DNA of 64,000 nucleotides, taken from the NCBI GenBank assembly GCA_003022865.1, contig PXSK01000021.1:62678-126677 (forward strand), given 5' to 3'. Position numbers and translations under genes: made by a program. Positions 19,886 to 28,846 of the stretch are shown here, one piece after another. Below the pieces are notes generated by a model. That model saw nothing but the letters and a program-made list of their open reading frames with translations, was not told the origin of the DNA and did not search any database. Numbering within the stretch: position 1 is the first letter of the stretch; each line of letters begins with the position of its first letter. The DNA comes from Halobacteriales archaeon SW_5_70_135 (GTDB lineage: Archaea > Halobacteriota > Halobacteria > Halobacteriales > SW-7-71-33).

Positions 19886-20802
19886 TCACCCCCCTGGTCG
19901 TCGGCGAGCATGAGGTCCAGCAGAGCCATCCGCACGGGGACACCGTTGTGTGCCTGCCGGAAGTAGACGGCGTGGTCGGTGTCGTCCACGTCGGGGGCGA
20001 TCTCGTCGATCCGCGGCAGCGGGTGCATCACGACCATGTCGTCGCGGGCCGCCTCCAGCGTGGCGGCGTCGATCCGGTACTGGCCGGCCACCTCGCGGTA
20101 GGCGGACTCGTCGGGGAAGCGCTCGCGCTGGATGCGGGTGACATAAAGGGCGTCCAGTTCCGACAACACCGCTTCGAGGTCGGTGTGCTCGCGCACCGTG
20201 GCGCCGGCGTCGTGCAGGTCGAGTCTGACGCCGGGGGGCAGCTGCAGGCTCTCGGGGCTGACGAAGTGCTGGTCGACGTCGAACGCCGTCAGCGCGGTCG
20301 CCAGCGAGTGCACCGTCCGACCGTACTTCAGGTCGCCCATGACGCCGACGGTGACGCCGTCCAGCCCGACGGTCGAGCGCATCGTGTAGAGGTCGAGCAG
20401 GGTCTGTGTGGGGTGGTGGCCGGCGCCGTCGCCGGCGTTGACGAGCGGCGCGTCGACGAACTCCGCCGCGAGTGTCGCCGCGCCCTCCCGCGGGTGCCGG
20501 AGGACGATCGCGTCGGCGTAACCGTCGACCACGCGGACGGTGTCCGCCAGCGACTCCCCCTTCGCCACGCTCGACTCCTCGGGCGTGCCCATGTCGACCA
20601 CGTCGCCGCCGAGGCGGTGTGTGGCGGTCTCGAAGCTCATCCGGGTGCGCGTGCTCGGCTCGAAGAAACACAGCGCGACGACCTCGCCGGCGAGGCGGTC
20701 GTCGACGGCCCCCGGATCGTCGGCGATCTCGGCCGCGCGGTCGAGCACCCGATTCACGTCCGCCCGGGAGAGGTCGGCGGCGGTGATCACCTGTTGTCGC
20801 AT
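19876..20802 (-). CDS. pyrB: Aspartate carbamoyltransferase catalytic subunit
   Basis: [62 protein letters not shown]. Confidence 0.96.
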   Translation of the reverse strand: MRQQVITAADLSRADVNRVLDRAAEIADDPGAVDDRLAGEVVALCFFEPSTRTRMSFETATHRLGGDVVDMGTPEESSVAKGESLADTVRVVDGYADAIVLRHPREGAATLAAEFVDAPLVNAGDGAGHHPTQTLLDLYTMRSTVGLDGVTVGVMGDLKYGRTVHSLATALTAFDVDQHFVSPESLQLPPGVRLDLHDAGATVREHTDLEAVLSELDALYVTRIQRERFPDESAYREVAGQYRIDAATLEAARDDMVVMHPLPRIDEIAPDVDDTDHAVYFRQAHNGVPVRMALLDLMLADDQGGEWE

Positions 20803-20829
20803 CGAACCGATCGCCGTCGGCGTGGCTCT

Positions 20830-21108
20830 TCAATCCACCCGTCCGCGCACACGAGTGAGCGGGGACCGGTACGGGATCACCCGGCCCGGTCGAACCGCGT
20901 CGGCGTACGGCAGCACCGCCTGGCCGTCGACCTCGCGGAACTCGACGGACCGGTGCTCCCCACCGGGGTCGACGGTGTAGAAGCCGCGGTCGTCCGGGTC
21001 GAGTGACGCCGGAAACGCGCCGAACTCGACGCCCGGCACGTCCGACGGAGCCGTCCGCGAGTGCGTCACGGGAGCGGAGACGCCGAGACCGCTCCGTCGG
21101 GAGTTCAT
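20830..21108 (-). CDS. Conserved-looking haloarchaeal hypothetical protein (92 aa)
   Basis: Codon-plausible ORF upstream of pyrBI; no recognised family. Confidence 0.5.
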   Translation of the reverse strand: MNSRRSGLGVSAPVTHSRTAPSDVPGVEFGAFPASLDPDDRGFYTVDPGGEHRSVEFREVDGQAVLPYADAVRPGRVIPYRSPLTRVRGRVD

Positions 21109-21137
21109 TTAAGTGGGTCGCGTCGGTGGGTGAGGAG

Positions 21138-21434
21138 ATGCGTTGACGGGCCTTCCTCGGGACGGCGGGTGCCACTGTCGCAGGACTGGCCGGCTGTCTC
21201 GGCGTGTTCGGCGGCTCGGAGTCGGAGCCACGCGTCCGCAAGCGGCGGTTCCGGTTCTACTTCGGGGACGAGACGGGGACGCTCGGAGCGATCGGCGGTC
21301 ACGACGCGGCGCCGAGTGACGCGGCCGACCACCAGGTCGTCCGGAACACGCACACCGAGGCAGACTGGCGGGCGATGCAGGAGAACGACGCCACCTTCGC
21401 CTTCTGCGGAGAGTGTGCGGCCGCGCTCGACTGA
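21138..21434 (+). pseudogene. Tat-type lipoprotein interrupted by in-frame TGA at codon 3 (MR*RAFLGTAGATVAGLAGCLG...)
   Basis: Frame with lipobox LAGC and conserved-looking C-terminus FGDETGTLGAIGG...CGECAAALD; TGA at 21144-21146 where CGA would give an RRR Tat motif. Confidence 0.65.
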
Positions 21435-21438
21435 GTGG

Positions 21439-22416
21439 TCAGGACTCGGAGACGGAGGCGGATTCGAACGGCAGTTCCGGCTCGTGGGCGACGGCGTCGA
21501 TCGCGGCGTCGAGCACGCCCTCGACGTTCTCGTTCTCGGCCACGGACATGTAGTGGTCCGCCTCGACGTCGCGCGAGCGGTCGACCTTGTTGCAGACGAC
21601 GACGACGGGCACGTCGAACTGTTCGCGCACGTCCGCGAGCAGGGCGAGCTGGTCGTCGACGGGGTAGCCACAGTCGAGACTGGCGTCGAGCAGGAAGAGG
21701 ACGACGTCGGCGAGATGGGTGAGCGCCGACACCGCCTGTGTCTCCACGTCGTTGCGCTCGGCGGCGGGCCGGTCGAGCAGGCCGGGCGTGTCGACGACCT
21801 GGTAGCGGACGTGGTCGCGCTCGACGTGGCCGACGGCGACGCCCGTGGTCGTGAACGGGTAGCTCGCGGTCTCGTTCGTCGCGCGGGTGACGCGATTGAC
21901 GAAGGAGGACTTGCCGACGTTCGGGTAGCCGGCGACGACGACCGCCGGCTCGTCGGGACGGAGGTCGGGCAGCGGTCGCAGCTCGGCGGCGGCGGCGTCG
22001 ATCGTCGCCAGGTCGTCGGCGACTTCGCGAACCACGTCGGCCAGCCGGGCGAAGGCCTGCTTGCGGTGGGCGCGGGCGAGGTCCTCGTCGGCGGTGCGCA
22101 CGCGCTCCAAGTACTCGCTTTTCACCTCGTCACACTTCCCGGCGGCCCAGTCGACGCTGCCGAGCGCCTGTCGCAGGGCGTCGACGTCGACGAGCGCGCC
22201 GGCGAGCTCGCGGTAGAACGGGTCGACGGCGTCGAGGTCCGGCCACTCCCGCACCAGATTCGCCAGGTTGTCCGAGCAGACGTTGCCGGCGGTGCGCACC
22301 ATCGACTCCTGGGCCTCCCGCCCGGACTTCGCCCGCCCGGCGCGGGCCGCCCGCGAGAAGGCTTGGTCCGTCAGCCCCTCCGCGCCGGGCGCGTACGGCA
22401 GGTCCTCGAAGGTCAT
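21439..22416 (-). CDS. NOG1-type GTPase
   Basis: MTFEDLPYAPGAEGL start; VVAGYPNVGKSSFVNRVTRATNETASYPFTTTGV; DTPGLLDRP; NKVD. Confidence 0.92.
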   Translation of the reverse strand: MTFEDLPYAPGAEGLTDQAFSRAARAGRAKSGREAQESMVRTAGNVCSDNLANLVREWPDLDAVDPFYRELAGALVDVDALRQALGSVDWAAGKCDEVKSEYLERVRTADEDLARAHRKQAFARLADVVREVADDLATIDAAAAELRPLPDLRPDEPAVVVAGYPNVGKSSFVNRVTRATNETASYPFTTTGVAVGHVERDHVRYQVVDTPGLLDRPAAERNDVETQAVSALTHLADVVLFLLDASLDCGYPVDDQLALLADVREQFDVPVVVVCNKVDRSRDVEADHYMSVAENENVEGVLDAAIDAVAHEPELPFESASVSES

Positions 22417-22473
22417 ACTCGACGTGGGGGGCGCTCCCTGAAATGGGCTCCCCTCCGCCGTGGCGACACGCTG

Positions 22474-22869
22474 ATGCGGGACCGGTCCGTACCGGCGAGC
22501 GCGACCGACTGGAGTGCGGTGCTGTACGGCGTCGTCGCCGGGGTCGTCGCGGGCGTCGTGGCGACGGCACTGCCGGGACTGGGCCACCTGTTCGCGGGGC
22601 TGGTCGCCGGCGGCGTGGCGGGCTATCTGGCACGCAGCGGTCTCGCCAGCGGCGCCTGGCACGGCCTGCTGGCGGGCGCCGTCGGCGGGATCGTCCTCGC
22701 GGTCGTGCTGTTCGTCCTCGTGTCGGCGGTCGGCCTGCCGCTCGTGGGGACGACCGGCGTCCTCGCCGGAGCCGGCGTCGCCGCCGTCGTGTCGGTGGCG
22801 GCGGTCGTCTTCGCGGTCGACAGCGCGGTCGGCGGCGTCGTCGGGGCGTTCGTCGCCGACGAACTATAG
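22474..22869 (+). CDS. Membrane protein (DUF5518-like)
   Basis: Gly/Ala-rich 4-TM ORF: GVVAGVVAGVVATALPGLGHLFAGLVAGGVAGYLAR. Confidence 0.65.
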   Translation: MRDRSVPASATDWSAVLYGVVAGVVAGVVATALPGLGHLFAGLVAGGVAGYLARSGLASGAWHGLLAGAVGGIVLAVVLFVLVSAVGLPLVGTTGVLAGAGVAAVVSVAAVVFAVDSAVGGVVGAFVADEL

Positions 22870-22918
22870 GCCGCCGGCGTCGCCGTGACCGCCGGGGAGA
22901 CGGAGACGGTGAGCGTCG

Positions 22919-23215
22919 CTACCGCCGCTCGCGCAGTTCCGCTCGGAGTGCCGCCAGGTCGACGTCGCGGGCGGCGAGGACGACCAGCAGGTGATAGACG
23001 AGGTCGGCGCTCTCGTGGGTCAGCGCCTCGGGGTCGTCGTTCTTGGCCGCGAGGACGACCTCGACGGCCTCCTCGCCGACCTTCTCCAGGGCGGCGTCGG
23101 CGTCGCCGTCCGCGTCGACGAGCGAGACGGTGTAGGAGTCGTCGGGGCGACGCCGGAGACGGTCCTCGACGGCGGCGAACAGCTCGTCGAGGACCGGACC
23201 GACGTCGTCGGACAT
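22919..23215 (-). CDS. hisE: Phosphoribosyl-ATP diphosphatase
   Basis: KVGEEAVEVVLAAKNDD...ESADLVYHLLVVLAARDV. Confidence 0.92.
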   Translation of the reverse strand: MSDDVGPVLDELFAAVEDRLRRRPDDSYTVSLVDADGDADAALEKVGEEAVEVVLAAKNDDPEALTHESADLVYHLLVVLAARDVDLAALRAELRERR

Positions 23216-23216
23216 C

Positions 23217-23678
23217 TCAGGCGTCGGGGAGGCTCTCGATCTCGCGGAGACGTTCCAGGTCGGCGAACTCGTCGGCGGGTTCGCGACCGCTCTCGAACAC
23301 CGCCTCGGTGACCTCGACGGGAGCGCTCGTCCGGGCGGCCAGCGCGAGCGAGTCACTGGGACGGGCGTCGACGACGATGCCGTCCCGCGGGGTGTCGAGG
23401 TGGAGGTCGGCGATGTAGGTGCTGTCCTCGATGGCGGCGACGACGACGCGGTCGACCCGACCGCCCAGCTCCTCGACGATGTCAAGCGTGAGGTCGTGGG
23501 TGAACGGCCGCGGCGAGGGCGCCGCCTCCAGGCCACGGGCGATGCTCGCGGCCTCGTCGAAGCCGATGAAGATGGGGACGACGTCGTCCTCGTCCTCGAC
23601 GCCGAGTACGACCACCGGCACCGGTCCCTCCGGCGTTCCGGCGACACGTACCGCGTCGATCGACGCCCCCAGTGCCAT
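23217..23678 (-). CDS. Bifunctional nuclease family (DUF151)
   Basis: VPIFIGFDEAASIARGLEA, RPFTHDLTLDIVEELGG, DARPSDSLALAART. Confidence 0.9.
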   Translation of the reverse strand: MALGASIDAVRVAGTPEGPVPVVVLGVEDEDDVVPIFIGFDEAASIARGLEAAPSPRPFTHDLTLDIVEELGGRVDRVVVAAIEDSTYIADLHLDTPRDGIVVDARPSDSLALAARTSAPVEVTEAVFESGREPADEFADLERLREIESLPDA

Positions 23679-23780
23679 GCAATCTCTGCGAGCGGCAGCG
23701 GGATAAGCCTGTTTCCCTGGGCCGGCAGTAGTGTTCAGATTAGCACCTGCTGATGGGAACGCTATTGGTGTGGAGAGCCA

Positions 23781-23882
23781 GAAAGCCCCCGACGGCTCGC
23801 CGGCTACGACTCGCTGCGCTCCTCACTGCGTTGCGGTGCTTGGGTCGTCTCGCTCGGCGAGCCGTCCGCCCCTTTCAGTCCC
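23781..23882 (-). repeat. Hairpin-arm element, copy C (minus orientation)
   Basis: Arms 23781-23802 and 23855-23876 pair with the same 3-nt mismatch; minus-strand core AAGCACCGCAACGCAGTGAGGAGCGCAGCGAG. Confidence 0.85.
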
Positions 23883-23905
23883 GCCCCGCCGAAGTTGCCC
23901 AGAGC

Positions 23906-24018
23906 GGGACTGAAAGGGTCCGGCGTACTGCGGGAAGCACGGTGATGCAAGCACCACAGCGAACACAGTGAGCGAGGAGCGCAGCGAGCCGCGCGACCGC
24001 AGCACGCCGGGGGCTTTC
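23906..24018 (+). repeat. Hairpin-arm element, copy D, divergent from copy C
   Basis: Arms 23912-23933 and 23997-24018; core AAGCACCACAGCG...GAGGAGCGCAGCGAG. Confidence 0.85.
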
Positions 24019-24104
24019 TGGCTGTTCAATCCAGTTTAGATTGCCAATTTAAACAGTGTCCGGGCCGGCCGACGGGACTGCGGCGGTCCTCGACGGCCCG
24101 GGCG

Positions 24105-25412
24105 TCAGCCGGCGGTCGCCGGCCGGGGCGTCGGCGTCCGGGCCGACGAGGTCGACGGGTCGACGCGGTCGACGGCCACGTAGCGGACCTCGACGACGGC
24201 ACCGGGAGCGACCGTCGAGAGCCGGTCGGCGATTCGGTCGGCCAGTCCTTCCGTGTCGGCGTCCTCGGGCCGGCCCACGGTGACGGTCACCTCGCTGACC
24301 GCGGGCGAGAGGAGCCGCCCGGGGTCCGGCTCGACGGGGTCGAACGTCACCGAGACGGAGACGAGTTCGGCGCCCTCGACGTCGGCGACCGCGGCGCGGC
24401 TCTGCTCGCGGACGGTCTGTTCGGCGACGCCCTGCTGGTAGGAGACGAGCGTGACCCCGCCGAGCACCAGCGTCAGCAGCGCCACGGCGGCCGTCAGCGC
24501 GGCGACCCGGATGAGGGTGGCGCTGCGTGCTTCGTCGGTGCGGAACAGCCGGCCCGGCCGGTAGCCGGCGTACCACAGCGTCACGGGCGTCGCCAGGTTG
24601 ATCGAGAGGACGTTGACGGCGACGAGCACGGCGGCCCCGAGCGCCACCGCCGGGAGTCCCCAGGCGATGCCGATGCCGACGACGGCCGCCGGCGGCACAA
24701 GTGCCGCGGCTATCATCACGCCGACCAGGGCCGTGGAGACGCCCGAGCGGAGGCTGTGGGCGCCCGCGACGCCGGCGCCGAGCGCGATCGGTAGCGTGAG
24801 CACGTTCGGCGCGACCCGCTCGTGTATCTCGTCGACGCCGAGGATATCGGTGCCGGGCGGGACGACGCCGGTGACGTTCAGCAGACCGGAAAACAGCGCC
24901 GCGGCCGCGACCGTGGCGACCACGCCGACCACCTGCAGGCGGACGCCGCGGCTAAAGAGGTCGTCCTCGTCGAGGACGGTGCCGACGCCGGCGGCCATCG
25001 CGGGGCCGACGATCGGGGCGATCACCATCGAGCCGACGACGGTCGCCGCCGAGTCGAGCAGCAGTCCGGCGGTGGCGACGAGCGAGGAGACCGCCGTCAG
25101 CAGGACGAACGAGAACAGGGAGGGCGCGAGGTCCTCGGCACGGGCGCGCAGCTCCTCGCGGGCGATACGCTCCTCGTCTTTCTCCTCCTCGTAGCGCTCC
25201 TCGAGCCGGTCGAACCGCTCGGACTCGACGGTCTCGGCGTCGATCACGACGGTATAAGCGCTACGCTCGACGCCGGCCTCGCGCATCGCCTCGAGCACCG
25301 GCTCGACCGCCCCCGTCGGCAGCGGCATGCTGACGACGGCGGTGTACTCCCGGCCGCTGGTCTCGTCGGTGACGACGTAGTCGACGCCCTCGTCGTCCAG
25401 CGCGGCGAGCAC
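24105..25412 (-). CDS. TIGR00341/DUF389 family membrane protein
   Basis: LLDSAATVVGSMVIAPIVGPAMAAGVG and multi-TM pattern. Confidence 0.9.
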   Translation of the reverse strand: MLAALDDEGVDYVVTDETSGREYTAVVSMPLPTGAVEPVLEAMREAGVERSAYTVVIDAETVESERFDRLEERYEEEKDEERIAREELRARAEDLAPSLFSFVLLTAVSSLVATAGLLLDSAATVVGSMVIAPIVGPAMAAGVGTVLDEDDLFSRGVRLQVVGVVATVAAAALFSGLLNVTGVVPPGTDILGVDEIHERVAPNVLTLPIALGAGVAGAHSLRSGVSTALVGVMIAAALVPPAAVVGIGIAWGLPAVALGAAVLVAVNVLSINLATPVTLWYAGYRPGRLFRTDEARSATLIRVAALTAAVALLTLVLGGVTLVSYQQGVAEQTVREQSRAAVADVEGAELVSVSVTFDPVEPDPGRLLSPAVSEVTVTVGRPEDADTEGLADRIADRLSTVAPGAVVEVRYVAVDRVDPSTSSARTPTPRPATAG

Positions 25413-25445
25413 CGTCTCCCGCTTGCCCGGTCGTCCGGAGAGGAG

Positions 25446-25985
25446 TCAGGAGTACCGCGTCGCCACGTCGGCCTCGGTGATGACCCCCCGGACGCCGTCG
25501 TCGCCGACGACGAGTACGGCACGGTAGTGGTCGAGCAGGTCGTCGACCTCGTCGAGCGTGGCGTCCGGCTCGACGGCCGCGAACGAGCGGTCCATCACCT
25601 CCGCCACGGGCAGGTCGGTCGGCGGCTCGTCGCTGTGACGCACCGCCGCCGTCGTGATCATCCCCTCCGGGCTGTCGCCGTCGATCACCGGCAGCTGCGA
25701 GAAGCCGCGCTCGCCCATCAGGTCGACCGCCGCGGCGACGGCGTCGTCCGGCGCCACCGCCGTCACGTCCTCGTTCATCAGGTCGCGGGCGCGGACCACG
25801 TCGCCCTCCACTGCCTCGAGCGCCTCGACGATCCGCCGTAGCGTGGACAGTCGCGGGTCGACGTCGCCGCTCTCGACGCGCGCGACGAGCGGCTGCGAGA
25901 CGTCGGCCCGCTCGGCGAGCTCGCTCTGTGTGAGGTCGAGCTCCGTCCGACGCTCGCGGAGGTCCTCCGGCGTCGGCAGATGCAC
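25446..25985 (-). CDS. HTH (XRE)-CBS domain transcriptional regulator
   Basis: LTQSELAERADVSQPLVARVESGDVDPRLSTLRRI plus two CBS repeats. Confidence 0.92.
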   Translation of the reverse strand: MHLPTPEDLRERRTELDLTQSELAERADVSQPLVARVESGDVDPRLSTLRRIVEALEAVEGDVVRARDLMNEDVTAVAPDDAVAAAVDLMGERGFSQLPVIDGDSPEGMITTAAVRHSDEPPTDLPVAEVMDRSFAAVEPDATLDEVDDLLDHYRAVLVVGDDGVRGVITEADVATRYS

Positions 25986-26029
25986 GGTCGTAATTACCCC
26001 TGGTTATCAATAAGTGTGTCGCCCGCGGC

Positions 26030-26392
26030 TCAGGTCTCGTCGTCGGTCTCGTCGACCTCGGCGGTGTGGACGACCTCGATGGGGGTGTCCCGGAGGGCGG
26101 GACCCACCTCGCTCTTGGCGATGCGGGCGGCGTGGTCCTCGCCGTCGGCGTCGAACACCTCCATCTCCAGGGTCAGGGCGACGATCGCGGTGCCGGCCGC
26201 GACGAAGGCGGAGTCGAACGGCTCGCCACACGCCGGACACGTCGTCCCCCCGACCTCGACCTCGACGTACTCCAGGCCGGCGTCGTTCAGCCGTCTCCCC
26301 GCCTCGCTCACGGCGACGCCGATGGCGTCGTCGACCGACTCGACCTCGCGCACCAACCACGCCGCCTCCATCCCGACGAAGTAGTCGCTCAT
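26030..26392 (-). CDS. DUF555 domain-containing protein
   Basis: MSDYFVGMEAAWLVREVESVDDAIGVAVSEAG...CPACGEPFDSAFV. Confidence 0.85.
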   Translation of the reverse strand: MSDYFVGMEAAWLVREVESVDDAIGVAVSEAGRRLNDAGLEYVEVEVGGTTCPACGEPFDSAFVAAGTAIVALTLEMEVFDADGEDHAARIAKSEVGPALRDTPIEVVHTAEVDETDDET

Positions 26393-26653
26393 ACCACGGC
26401 TTCGTGGACCAGCGGAGTCGGTCTTACGGTTTCGACCCGCGCCGCGTCGCGCCGTGTCGTACGATACGCGTATTACTCCCGCAGGCCACGAACGGTAGCC
26501 TCTTCGGCCGGTGATCGCCTGTCCCAGTTTATACGACTCGAGGCGTCCGGCTCGCCGCGACCGGACGGCGAGCGGCCGGCCGCCGATCGCCGGACAGCGC
26601 TGTGACGGATCGCGTGATCGCTCTGATGGGTCGACTCGCCGGCCGACGGATTC

Positions 26654-26863
26654 ATGTACGATCGCCGGCCGCTGTCGGCGCCCCGAACGATCGACCGGCT
26701 GCGACACTGCGCGCTGTTCGTCCCGTACCAGGCGACGCTCGCGGTCGGGATCGCACTGCTGTCGCTGGCGGTAGGGCTGGACTGCGTCGGTATCACCCTC
26801 CCGACGCACCGCGTCGTCGCCGTCGGCGAAGCGCTGGACGACGCCCGCCGGGCGGCGCGATAG
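26654..26863 (+). CDS. Small hypothetical protein with one hydrophobic segment
   Basis: ATG ORF MYDRRPLSAPRTIDRLRHCALFVPYQATLAVGIALLSLAVGLDCVG; plausible codon usage. Confidence 0.45.
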   Translation: MYDRRPLSAPRTIDRLRHCALFVPYQATLAVGIALLSLAVGLDCVGITLPTHRVVAVGEALDDARRAAR

Positions 26864-26911
26864 CCGCCCCGAGCGCCGCGCTTTTGTATGCCCGTCCGGT
26901 AGTAGAACTCG

Positions 26912-27613
26912 ATGAGAGAGTCTGACCTCACCGCCGAGGACCGCCCCGGACCGTTCGAGCCCGAGCTCGGCGAGCTGGAGAGTCCCGTCTCGAAGGAGGA
27001 ACTGGAGAACGTCAGCAGTACCGGCACCACCACCACGGGCCTGACCACCGCCGACGGCGTCGTCATCGCGACGGACATGCGCGCCTCGCTGGCGGGCCGG
27101 TTCGTCTCGAACAAGAACGTTCAGAAGGTCGAGCAGATCCACCCGACGGCGGCGCTCACCCTAGTGGGGTCGGTCGGCGGCGCTCAGTCGTTCATCTCCA
27201 ACCTGCGGGCGGAGGTCGACCTCTACGAGGCCCGCCGCGGCGAGGACATGTCGATCGAGGCGCTGGCGACGCTGGCGGGCAACTTCGCCCGCGGCGGCCC
27301 GTTCTTCGCCATCAATCCCATCCTCGGCGGCGTCGACGAGGAGGGCCACCACGTCTACTCGATCGACCCCGCCGGCGGCGTCATGGCCGACGACTACACC
27401 GTTACCGGCTCCGGGCTCCAGCTCGCGTACGGCACCCTGGAGCAGGAGTACGAGGAGGGTCTCTCCAACGAGGAGGCGAAGACCGTCGCCGCCCGCGCCG
27501 TCAAGAGCGCCGTCGAGCGCGACACCGGCTCCGGTAACGGCGTCTTCCTCGCCGAGATCACCGACGAGGGCGTCGACATCGCCGGCCACAAGGACTTCGA
27601 CGAGGTGCTGTAG
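26912..27613 (+). CDS. psmB: Archaeal proteasome endopeptidase complex subunit beta
   Basis: Propeptide then TGTTTTGLTTADGVVIATDMRASLAGRFVSNKNVQKV. Confidence 0.96.
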   Translation: MRESDLTAEDRPGPFEPELGELESPVSKEELENVSSTGTTTTGLTTADGVVIATDMRASLAGRFVSNKNVQKVEQIHPTAALTLVGSVGGAQSFISNLRAEVDLYEARRGEDMSIEALATLAGNFARGGPFFAINPILGGVDEEGHHVYSIDPAGGVMADDYTVTGSGLQLAYGTLEQEYEEGLSNEEAKTVAARAVKSAVERDTGSGNGVFLAEITDEGVDIAGHKDFDEVL

Positions 27614-27711
27614 GCCGACTTCCTTTTCAGTCGCTCTCGGCCGCGAGCCACGGCTCTGCCGGACGAGCGGTGAACTCCGGGCGAGTCCGGATACGTCGAG
27701 CCCCGTGGCCG

Positions 27712-28785
27712 TCAGGCGTAACGCTCGACGCAGTCGCCGACCCGCTCGACGCCCGCCCGCAGGCGGTCGGTCGACAGCCCGAAGCCGATCCGGAAGCGGT
27801 CCGGGAAGCCGAAGACGTCGCCCGGGGCGAGCACGACGGACTCCTCCTCGACGACGGTGCGACAGAACTCGCGGGCGTCGGCGAACCCCTCCGGCACCGT
27901 CGGGAAGCCGTTTACCCCGACCGGACGGTGCCAGTCGAGGCCGTGGTCGGTGACGAAGTCGGCGACGATCGCCCGGTTGCGCGCCGCGAGGTCGCGGTTC
28001 TCCGCGAGGATCGACGCCTCTCGGTCCGGGTCCAGCGCCTGTCGGGCGACGTGCTGGCCGAAGACCGACGGCGAGATCGTCGTGTAGTCCTTCCACCGCC
28101 AGGCGGCCTCGACCACCTCGGGCGGGCCGGCCACCCAGCCGAACCGACAGCCTGCGAGCCCGTAGGCCTTCGTCAGGCTCGTCGTCGAGACGCCGCGAGG
28201 CCCCATCGCCGCCACGGGTTCGATCGGCTCGTCGGCGAGCAGGCGGTACACTTCGTCACACAGCAGGTAGGCGTCGTTCGTGGCGGCGACGTCGTACAGG
28301 TCGGCGACCCGGTCGCGGTCGTGGTAGCGGCCGACGGGGTTGTTCGGGTTGTTGACGACGACCAGCCGCGTCTCGGGGCGTATCGCGTCGCCGACGGCCG
28401 CGACCGGAAGCGACCAGTCCGGCGGCGACAGTTCGACGCGCGTGACGTCGGCGATCGCCTCGGGGACGGCGTGCAACGACTGGTAGGTGGGCGTGACGAC
28501 GACGGCGTGGTCGCCCGGCGACAGCAGCGACAGGGTCGTGACGAAGTTGGCCTCCTGCGTGCCGCAGGTGAACAGCACCTCGTCGGCGTCGCGACCGTAC
28601 CGTTCCGCGACCCGGGCGCGCAGGTCGGGGTCGCCGTCGGTGGGGATGACATAGCCCAACTTCCCGGGGTCGGTGTCGAACCGCTCCGCGGGGAGGCTAC
28701 GGATGCCGCTCTCCGCGAGCATGATCTCCGCGCGGTGCTCGTGCTCGGCGAACCACCGCTCCAGCGCGAACGGGGCTATCTCCAT
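27712..28785 (-). CDS. Class I/II aminotransferase
   Basis: NNPNNPVGRYHD, YLLCDEVYRLL, TSLTKAYGLAGCRFGWVAG. Confidence 0.9.
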   Translation of the reverse strand: MEIAPFALERWFAEHEHRAEIMLAESGIRSLPAERFDTDPGKLGYVIPTDGDPDLRARVAERYGRDADEVLFTCGTQEANFVTTLSLLSPGDHAVVVTPTYQSLHAVPEAIADVTRVELSPPDWSLPVAAVGDAIRPETRLVVVNNPNNPVGRYHDRDRVADLYDVAATNDAYLLCDEVYRLLADEPIEPVAAMGPRGVSTTSLTKAYGLAGCRFGWVAGPPEVVEAAWRWKDYTTISPSVFGQHVARQALDPDREASILAENRDLAARNRAIVADFVTDHGLDWHRPVGVNGFPTVPEGFADAREFCRTVVEEESVVLAPGDVFGFPDRFRIGFGLSTDRLRAGVERVGDCVERYA

Positions 28786-28846
28786 GTCCGTCGCTCGGCC
28801 CGAGGCCTGCTAAAGACGGCGGTGCCGGCCGTCCGCGGTCGGCGCG

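Noticed and set aside
26500-26700. Cluster of GATCGC words between the DUF555 gene and psmB
   Set aside because: Several occurrences but irregular spacing and common in GC-rich DNA; not convincing as a repeat or methylation cluster.
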